From CALIKW01 sp038998005 (lineage in GTDB: Archaea; Aenigmatarchaeota; Aenigmatarchaeia; CG10238-14; SCSR01): DNA of 9,914 bases. The position numbers and the translations under genes were made by a program. A model generated the notes under the pieces. The model searched no databases and was not told where the DNA came from. It saw only the letters and a list, made by a program, of their open reading frames with translations. Within the stretch, counting starts at the first letter, position 1; each line of letters opens with the position of its first letter. Below are positions 5,566 to 9,914 of this stretch, in pieces. The stretch lies in contig JAVZIY010000023.1 in assembly GCA_038998005.1 (NCBI GenBank), forward strand, positions 1 to 9,914, read 5' to 3'.

Positions 5566-6449
5566 GCGACATACTCTAATGGTTTAATTAGACTAAGCTT
5601 AAATTCCGGAACTTTCAAATATCCAATCATTTCAAGGTAGGTTCCTACTAATTTATAGTTTTTTTCTAAAAGAAAATCGAAACACATATTAGGGTAACAT
5701 AAGGGTTTTGTTCCATATCTTGAAATGAAATATCTTAGGTTGCCATATTTATCTGATGCTTTTTCCATTATATTGGAAATATCATAGATTATTGTTCTAT
5801 CTTCTATTCCGATTTCATAGTAATTTTCTGGTTTAAGAGAAGGAAGTACAGGAACCTTAGAAACTTTAAATTTTAAAATTTCGTCAAATGCAAATTTTAA
5901 TTCAGCTTGTCCCAGTGGGCTTGTGTCATAAATTCCTTTTGGACCAAATCTAGATTTTTCGCTTTTCATATAACTCTTAACGTATCTGCTAACAGCAAAC
6001 CCTATATTCTTTTTTATAAAATCTATTTCTTTTTCCAAAGAGTAAGGATTTTCCTTTCTTAAGTCCAAATGTTCTTTTAAAAGTTTTTTAAAACTAAAAT
6101 TAACTAAACCATTTCCAACTTCAAACTGATATCTTATAGTTAATGTCTTATCAAACTCACTTACTTTATTCGCCTCGTTTATTCTCTCATCCAAAGTTTT
6201 AAGATATTCAGCATTTTCTTTTTCAGTTGAAGGTGTAATGGCAAACAAGTTTTTTATACATTCCTTGAAAATAGGTAAGGTTTTATTCTTAAAATGAAGA
6301 AAGGCTGATTCAGGGTCTCTTGCTACTAAATACCGTTCTCCCCAATCATCTATAACAGGCTCTATAACTTTATTAAGAATTTTTCCATTTTTAATCTTAT
6401 CATTTTTAATTTCCCTTTCTAATTTCTGAGATAAGAATGTCATACTCAT
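5562..6449 (-). CDS. Hypothetical protein, 295 aa
   Basis: Not recognised. A soluble, Lys/Glu-rich protein without signal peptide or transmembrane segments. The N-terminal part (1-45) contains VIEPVIDDWGERYLVARDPES. The middle (75-165) is long and helical, with RYQFEVGNGLVNFSF in between and FAVSRYVKSYMKSEKSRFGP at about 151-170. The C-terminal half (170-295) is richer in aromatic residues and strands, with IYDTSPLGQAELKFAFDE, a segment reading EDRTIIYDISNIMEKA, and PLCYPNMCFDFL carrying its two clustered Cys (251, 256). An alternative Met lies two codons in (6443). It follows the KaiC-like gene on the same strand after 85 bp, so co-transcription is possible. An AT-rich box at 6457-6468 could instead serve as its own promoter. 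Confidence 0.72.
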   Translation of the reverse strand: MSMTFLSQKLEREIKNDKIKNGKILNKVIEPVIDDWGERYLVARDPESAFLHFKNKTLPIFKECIKNLFAITPSTEKENAEYLKTLDERINEANKVSEFDKTLTIRYQFEVGNGLVNFSFKKLLKEHLDLRKENPYSLEKEIDFIKKNIGFAVSRYVKSYMKSEKSRFGPKGIYDTSPLGQAELKFAFDEILKFKVSKVPVLPSLKPENYYEIGIEDRTIIYDISNIMEKASDKYGNLRYFISRYGTKPLCYPNMCFDFLLEKNYKLVGTYLEMIGYLKVPEFKLSLIKPLEYVA

Positions 6450-6534
6450 GTCAATCCTTTAATTTATGATAGAAAAAAAGACTAATAAACATTTCTCTCT
6501 GAACTTAAAATTTTTAAATAAAATTATTCATCTA

Positions 6535-7221
6535 CTACGCTTTTTTAACTATTATTCCTTTTTCAGTAATTTCAAAAGGAAATATATCAGTTTCATGCTT
6601 AGTTCTTCTCATTTTTCTTATAATTAAGCTTCTTGGAACATTCCCTATCACAAGCTCTAAGTAGTGAAGCCTTATTATCCCGTCTACAACAAACTCTTCA
6701 ACACCAAGCCTACTTAACTTATTAATTTTACCTTCTGGTATTTCGCTTATTAAAATGCTGGTAACATGTAAGTCTTTCAAGGTTCGTGCAAGCTCGAAGA
6801 CACCTCTTCTAATTATCGGCATCGATTCACTTTCTTTCCATCCCATGGTGGCAACGCTTAAACTATCAAGAACAAACCTTTTCGCATCCACTCTTCTTAT
6901 CAACTCTCTTATAGTATCTTTTATCTCTTCTAAGCTTGAGGGAAATATAGATTCGACAATAAGCTTTTTCTGGTTTATGTATTTTTTAAAATCCCATCCA
7001 AAATCCTGTGCACATTTTATTATATTTTCCTTATCTTCTTCGAGTGTTAAGTAAACTCCATTCTCACCCTTTTCCAAACCATGCCAAATAAACTGGCAAG
7101 AAAATATAGTTTTTCCTGTTCCTGTACCTCCACAAAGCAAAATGGTAGAACCTTCAATAAAACCTCCTTGAATTAGCTTGTCCAATCCTGGAATTCCTGT
7201 TTCTATTCTATTTTTTTCCAT
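6535..7221 (-). CDS. KaiC/RAD55-like RecA-superfamily ATPase, single domain
   Basis: A 228-residue P-loop ATPase of the KaiC/RadB-RAD55 group, common in archaea as single-domain proteins of mostly unknown, often signalling or regulatory, role. It opens with the family motif ETGIPGLDKLIQGGF (7-21). Walker A is GGTGTGKT (31-38). The paired catalytic glutamates are Glu61-Glu62 in LTLEED, and Walker B is FVLDSLS (Asp119). The DGIIRLHYLEL strand (180-190) and the KaiC-type KMRRTKHETDIFPFEIT segment (203-219), which contributes to ATP contacts between subunits, are present. All key catalytic elements look intact, so ATP binding and hexamer formation are likely. The KaiC-type phosphorylation segment is not evident and no second domain exists, so a clock role is not implied. 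It is divergent from the Cys-rich membrane protein, 34 bp away. Confidence 0.9.
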   Translation of the reverse strand: MEKNRIETGIPGLDKLIQGGFIEGSTILLCGGTGTGKTIFSCQFIWHGLEKGENGVYLTLEEDKENIIKCAQDFGWDFKKYINQKKLIVESIFPSSLEEIKDTIRELIRRVDAKRFVLDSLSVATMGWKESESMPIIRRGVFELARTLKDLHVTSILISEIPEGKINKLSRLGVEEFVVDGIIRLHYLELVIGNVPRSLIIRKMRRTKHETDIFPFEITEKGIIVKKA

Positions 7222-7255
7222 AAAATTAATTTGGAATTCTTAATAATTATAATTT
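7222..7255. promoter_or_regulatory. 34-bp divergent promoter, KaiC-like ATPase / Cys-rich membrane protein
   Basis: The gap is all A/T except for one GG and one C. On the plus strand AAAATTAATTT (7222-7232) lies about 26-28 nt before the ATG at 7256. On the minus strand AAATTATAATTA (plus-strand 7244-7255) lies about 26-28 nt before the ATG at 7221. Each gene's TATA-like box therefore abuts the other gene's start codon. Both transcripts would be leaderless, and occupancy of one promoter could exclude the other. Confidence 0.45.
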
Positions 7256-7549
7256 ATGAGCATAGCCTATGACAAAGTTCTTTTAATAGTTCTTGGTATA
7301 ATTGTTTTGACTGCTTCGATTTACATTTATTCTCATTACATTTCCCCTCAATCAACAAATTGTGAGATATGTAGGAATTCATTAGTTAACTGGTGTACTC
7401 ATTGCAATATAACTTCTTATCCTTCTGATGTGAATATTCCATCAGACCTTTGCAAGTGCACTTCAGAGTGCAATTTAATTTCCTGTTCAGGAACACCTTC
7501 CTGTAATGATTTGAAAGAAACTTGTAATCCATTTGTTACCCATCTTTAG
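7256..7549 (+). CDS. Small Cys-rich protein with one N-terminal membrane helix
   Basis: A 97-residue protein. Residues 8-28 form one hydrophobic helix (KVLLIVLGIIVLTASIYIY) after a short N-terminus, followed by an ectodomain with ten Cys (36, 39, 47, 50, 66, 68, 72, 77, 83, 90). The first four form two CxxC pairs (CEIC, CTHC); the rest include CKC and the tail SCNDLKETCNPF. The even number suggests five disulfides or metal sites outside the membrane. The N-terminal helix resembles that of archaeal type IV pilin-like proteins, but no clear class III signal cleavage site is visible, so a simple membrane anchor is equally likely. It shares a divergent promoter with the KaiC-like ATPase and overlaps the convergent DUF429 gene by 14 bp. 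Function is unknown. The membrane thioredoxin-like protein nearby could act on its disulfides (inference). Confidence 0.75.
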   Translation: MSIAYDKVLLIVLGIIVLTASIYIYSHYISPQSTNCEICRNSLVNWCTHCNITSYPSDVNIPSDLCKCTSECNLISCSGTPSCNDLKETCNPFVTHL

Positions 7550-8138
7550 GAAGAATTAATAGAGCCTCCTTTTCATCCCCAAGAGCCATATATTTTCCCT
7601 CAATGTACATTTTACCAACTAATGCACAAGTTATAGCATCCAATTCATGCTCATTCAACTCTCTTTTAAAACCCTTAATTCCCATTCTTTCTAATCCTTT
7701 TCTTAACTTTTTTAAATTTCTTTTCCTAGGAATTTTCAAAATATCTTGCGCACCTCCAGGATATGTTTCTATAACTTTAAACCCATCCTTTTCTAGCATT
7801 TTCTTTAAATTCATTCCTCTTAGGGTTAATCTTCTCATAGGTCCTAAAGTTATTGGAAAAAACTTTATCCTCATTTTCAAGAGCTGTTTATCACATTCTC
7901 TTAAATGTCCAAATTTTGCATACTTTTTTTCTAATCCGAGTCTTCCCTTTGGTAGAGCTAAAGGAGCGTCTATTGCAATAACTTTAGGTCTAGCCTTTCT
8001 CACCTCTTCAATAATTTCACTATCTTTAAACAAGATTTTAGTATTTACAAAAACTCTCTCGTCCATTACACAAAATCCTGTTTCTCTTTTTTCGCTTCCA
8101 GCAAGGTCTATCCCTACAAACTTCAATTTCTCACTCAA
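7536..8138 (-). CDS. DUF429-family protein (predicted RNase H-fold nuclease)
   Basis: A 200-residue protein of the DUF429 family, which is predicted to have an RNase H-like fold; no reaction is established. Its acidic motifs are in place: FVGIDLAGSEKRETG (Asp11), VIAIDAPLALP (Asp57), RECDKQLLK (about 80-88), VIETYPGGA (Glu125) and the C-terminal HELDAITCALVG (His164, Glu165, Asp167). These acidic residues are spaced as in metal-dependent nucleases of this fold. The start is TTG at 8138, overlapping the stop of the thioredoxin-like gene by 8 nt, which implies translational coupling. An internal TTG two residues before FVGIDLAG (near 8126) is a possible alternative. There is no ATG before the conserved GIDLAG strand. 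The tail (about 183-200) is less conserved and overlaps the convergent Cys-rich gene. Confidence 0.85.
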   Translation of the reverse strand: MSEKLKFVGIDLAGSEKRETGFCVMDERVFVNTKILFKDSEIIEEVRKARPKVIAIDAPLALPKGRLGLEKKYAKFGHLRECDKQLLKMRIKFFPITLGPMRRLTLRGMNLKKMLEKDGFKVIETYPGGAQDILKIPRKRNLKKLRKGLERMGIKGFKRELNEHELDAITCALVGKMYIEGKYMALGDEKEALLILPKDG

Positions 8139-8574
8139 ATTTTATACATTCAGCCGGTGGAGAAAACATTATATCACAAAAAGTTTTAAAAATTTCTTCT
8201 TCACTTGAATTTTTTAAAATTTTTTGCCCATAAAAGCTTGAGAATCTTATTTCATAAGAGCTTATGTTTAACAAGATTTCTTGAAGTATTATCTGATCTT
8301 TATACTTGTTTGCAAGATTTTCTAAATAGTCTTTCTTTTCAAAGCATCCTTCACATTCATTTGAATAAAAAAATTTAACAAGTGTTTTTCCTTGCCGGAT
8401 CGCAAGATTTTCTTGTTCAAAAGAAAGCTCGAAATCTATTATATTTTTCTCAGGTAAAGTTACTCTTCCCGTTGGACTTAAAAGATTCATGAAAAAATAG
8501 GTTAGAGTCGAACCTAGCATTAAGAATATTAAAAAGCCTGATATTATTGCAGATTTTGGAATTTTTACTTTCAT
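8131..8574 (-). CDS. Membrane-anchored thioredoxin-like protein
   Basis: A 147-residue protein with an N-terminal membrane anchor (about residues 9-31, after a basic MKVKIPK start) and a thioredoxin-like domain facing the outside. The strand TLVKFFYSNECEGCFEKKDYLE (64-85) carries the redox motif Cys74-Glu-Gly-Cys77 at the expected helix start. Two further Cys (133, 143) lie in the short C-terminal segment TFCDIMFSPPAECIKFE and could form a second disulfide. The usual cis-Pro loop of thioredoxin is not obvious, and the domain is short, so the fold may be a minimal or divergent version. A role in disulfide formation or reduction outside the cell membrane is likely but inferred. It is the first gene of a two-gene unit with DUF429 and is divergent from the SpoIIM-like gene. 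Confidence 0.78.
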   Translation of the reverse strand: MKVKIPKSAIISGFLIFLMLGSTLTYFFMNLLSPTGRVTLPEKNIIDFELSFEQENLAIRQGKTLVKFFYSNECEGCFEKKDYLENLANKYKDQIILQEILLNISSYEIRFSSFYGQKILKNSSEEEIFKTFCDIMFSPPAECIKFE

Positions 8575-8620
8575 TTTTAAACATTTTAACTTTAAGAGTT
8601 TATTTTTATAAATTTAATTT
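8575..8620. promoter_or_regulatory. Divergent promoter region, thioredoxin-like / SpoIIM-like genes
   Basis: A 46-bp AT-rich gap between divergent starts. TTTATTTTTATAAATTT (8599-8615) supplies a TATA-like element for the GTG at 8621. AT-rich sequence at 8583-8606 could serve the opposite gene. Spacings are less clear-cut than at 7222-7255. Confidence 0.35.
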
Positions 8621-9415
8621 GTGGTAATAGAAAAGCTTGTTTCCGTAAAAACTGCAGAGAAAAAACCTTACCTTTTATTCTTTTTCGGTATAGCAATCTC
8701 CTTAACTTGTATTTTAATTTCTTATATGATTTTTCAATCATCAATAGGAATGTTTACTACATTTCTTCTAACTATTGCTATAACTCCCTTTATGGTTAAT
8801 TTATTAAGATACGAAGAGGCAAGAGAAGAAGAGTTATATCAGCACAGGAGAGATATAAGCTTAATGAAAAGGCATAAAAATATCCTTTTAATTTTTTCAA
8901 TATTTTTCGTCTCAATAGTTTTTTCTTATTCTCTTCTTTATCTTCTTCTCCCAGAGCATATGAGCCAGAAGATTTTTGAAGATCAGGTAAATGAGATAAA
9001 TGCTATAAGAGGCAGTTTTGCATCTCCAGATACCTTTTTCATGATAGTCTCAAATAATATTGGAGTCCTTTTCCTCTCCTTTCTTTTTTCATTTATTTTT
9101 GGGGCAGGAGCTATTTTTATACTTGCTTGGAATGCTTCTGTTTTAGCTGTAGCTATAGGTATGCTCGCAAAGAGCATAGGTGGAATAAAAGCTTTGCCAT
9201 TAGCAGCAATGGTTTTCTTTCCTCATGGTAGTTTGGAAATTCTTGCATATTTCATAGGAGCCATTGCAGGAGGAATCATTTCTGCGGCTTTAACAAGAAG
9301 AAAGCCTAAATGGATTTGGTTTATCTTTAGGGATAGTGCAAAACTTCTAGCTATTTCAATAGTTCTGCTTTTTATTGCAGGGATAGTAGAGGTAATTGCC
9401 ATATCCTTTTCTTAG
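8621..9415 (+). CDS. SpoIIM/DUF95-family integral membrane protein
   Basis: A 264-residue polytopic membrane protein of the stage II sporulation protein M family, widespread in non-sporulating archaea, where its role is unknown. Hydrophobic segments lie at about 18-38, 42-62, 88-110, 140-185 (likely two), 190-222 and 238-262. A cytosolic charged loop rich in Glu and Arg lies at 63-87, and an external loop at 111-138. The family hallmarks are a SNNIGVLFLSF segment (144-154) and FFPHGSLEILAYFIGAIAGG (199-218), in which His202-Gly203 and Glu206 are the most conserved polar residues of the family. The start is GTG; the next Met candidates lie inside the first membrane helices, so GTG is favoured. 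No sporulation function should be inferred. Its stop is immediately followed by the stop of the convergent LeuRS gene with no spacer. Confidence 0.88.
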   Translation: MVIEKLVSVKTAEKKPYLLFFFGIAISLTCILISYMIFQSSIGMFTTFLLTIAITPFMVNLLRYEEAREEELYQHRRDISLMKRHKNILLIFSIFFVSIVFSYSLLYLLLPEHMSQKIFEDQVNEINAIRGSFASPDTFFMIVSNNIGVLFLSFLFSFIFGAGAIFILAWNASVLAVAIGMLAKSIGGIKALPLAAMVFFPHGSLEILAYFIGAIAGGIISAALTRRKPKWIWFIFRDSAKLLAISIVLLFIAGIVEVIAISFS

Positions 9416-9859
9416 CTACTCTAAATAAATTCCTGGTTTTCCATACTTAGCTTTACTAGCTTTGTTTTGGGGGTCGTATTTTTTTCTATCAGAAGCCCTA
9501 AAAATTGTTAAATTATTAAAACCTAATATCTTTTTCAAGAATTCCTTTGCATCATTCAAATATTCTAATTCCTCTTTACTATAAGCATATAGGTAACAAT
9601 TCTTCTTCTTTCCAGCTATTTTAATTATATTTTTAACATCTTCGATTAAACTTTTTAAATTTTCTTCTAACTTCAAGATCCTTTTATTGATTTTTTCACG
9701 CTCTGGCCACTTAGAAACTGAGACAAAACCTTTTTTCCCAAGATATTCCCAGAGCTCTTCACTTATATGCGGAAGTAAAGGAGAAATTATTTTAATCACA
9801 ATCTCTAAAATTTCCTTCAAAACTTCTCTATTGCAATTTTCTATTCCGCCATTTCTCGT
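9416..9859 (-). CDS. leuS: Leucyl-tRNA synthetase, archaeal type, C-terminal fragment (5' broken near window edge)
   Basis: The C-terminal part of an archaeal-type leucyl-tRNA synthetase, a class I enzyme that charges tRNA-Leu. Seen are the end of the anticodon-binding helical domain, with the family motif ISPLLPHISEELWEYLG and the following WPE, and the archaeal C-terminal extension. The extension ends YDPQNKASKAKYGKPGIYLE, very like the DP-x-NKA...GKPAIYxE tail of archaeal LeuRS. A TTG at 9820 is not a real start: homologous-looking sequence continues upstream in frame (RNGGIENCNREVLKE, up to about 9856). A TAA at 9860-9862 then breaks the frame, and the open codons beyond it (to 9914) do not resemble LeuRS. 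Roughly 800 upstream residues of a normal enzyme are missing from the window. Either the gene is truncated by a real rearrangement, or the last ~55 bases are an assembly artefact. The identity of the fragment is secure. Confidence 0.88.
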   Translation of the reverse strand, partial: TRNGGIENCNREVLKEILEIVIKIISPLLPHISEELWEYLGKKGFVSVSKWPEREKINKRILKLEENLKSLIEDVKNIIKIAGKKKNCYLYAYSKEELEYLNDAKEFLKKILGFNNLTIFRASDRKKYDPQNKASKAKYGKPGIYLE

Positions 9860-9866
9860 TTACGTA

Positions 9867-9914
9867 ATGAGCACTATTTCAGATTTGAACACAAATATTG
9901 GTGCCCAACGTTCC
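9867..9914 (+). other. Sequence of unclear origin at the right edge; possible start of a plus-strand gene
   Basis: From the ATG at 9867, sixteen codons are open to the window end, reading MSTISDLNTNIGAQRS. The Asn-Thr-Asn-Ile and Ala-Gln-Arg-Ser elements faintly recall the N-terminus of bacterial flagellins (NTN-[IV]...AQR), but the spacing is shorter, so this is only a resemblance. Base composition here (about 40 % G+C over 9863-9914) is higher than in the rest of the window. It begins where the LeuRS frame breaks. It may be a different gene joined by rearrangement, or a chimeric contig end. Confidence 0.2.

Noticed and set aside
6755..7054. Plus-strand ORF inside the KaiC-like gene
   Set aside because: Antisense shadow of an intact P-loop ATPase with all motifs present.
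7603..8208. Long plus-strand ORF opposite the DUF429 gene
   Set aside because: It is the antisense of DUF429 and the thioredoxin-like gene, low-complexity Phe/Leu/Ser-rich, and matches no family.
8621..9415. A sporulation role for the SpoIIM-family protein
   Set aside because: The family is common in non-sporulating archaea and no other sporulation gene is present.
9818..9820. TTG at 9820 as the start of a short independent protein
   Set aside because: LeuRS-like sequence continues in frame upstream (RNGGIENCNREV), so this is a broken LeuRS end and not a separate gene.
1..9914. CRISPR arrays, tRNA genes, insertion sequences or integrase genes
   Set aside because: No repeat-spacer periodicity, tRNA-like cloverleaf, transposase motif or long flanking repeat was seen by eye.

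Overview
The window is AT-rich (roughly 30 % G+C by eye) and archaeal. It carries aIF2-alpha, Nop10, an archaeal PAC2-type proteasome chaperone, archaeal-type uS2, Sec61-beta, a KaiC/RAD55-like ATPase and the C-terminus of an archaeal-type leucyl-tRNA synthetase. Genes are short and tightly packed. Several starts have an AT-rich TATA-like box about 26 nt upstream of the start codon and no Shine-Dalgarno sequence, which suggests leaderless transcripts. Small single-TM Cys-rich and thioredoxin-like proteins next to a SpoIIM-like membrane protein are typical of small-genome DPANN archaea (Woesearchaeota/Pacearchaeota/Nanoarchaeota type). That lineage placement is inference.

Layout. 1-2430 (+): the information-processing block aIF2-alpha (5' end outside the window), Nop10 (4-nt overlap), PAC2 chaperone, then uS2 with its own promoter. 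2399-2725 (-): a winged-helix protein that overlaps the uS2 3' end. 2783-3996 (+): Sec61-beta, an endonuclease IV, and a small zinc-ribbon-like protein. 3993-4436 (+): a decayed reading frame with 11 internal stops and no visible frameshift. 4443-5565 (+): an HD-domain protein with an altered HD motif (HE) and an acidic protein of unknown function. 5562-7221 (-): an unknown 295-aa protein and a KaiC-like ATPase. 7256-7549 (+): a Cys-rich single-TM protein that shares a 34-bp divergent promoter with the ATPase. 7536-8574 (-): a membrane-anchored thioredoxin-like protein overlapping a DUF429 protein. 8621-9415 (+): a SpoIIM-family membrane protein. 9416-9859 (-): the LeuRS C-terminal part, whose reading frame breaks near 9860.

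How they fit together. The left third serves translation initiation, rRNA pseudouridylation, proteasome assembly, the small ribosomal subunit and protein secretion. The middle holds DNA repair (AP sites), nucleotide/HD chemistry and unknowns. The right third is membrane- and redox-oriented. No defence system, CRISPR array, integrase, transposon or tRNA gene was seen. The best candidates for something undescribed are the decayed frame behind the zinc protein, the unknown convergent pair around 5563, the Cys-rich protein/KaiC pair, and the abrupt break of LeuRS at the right edge, which may be an assembly junction.
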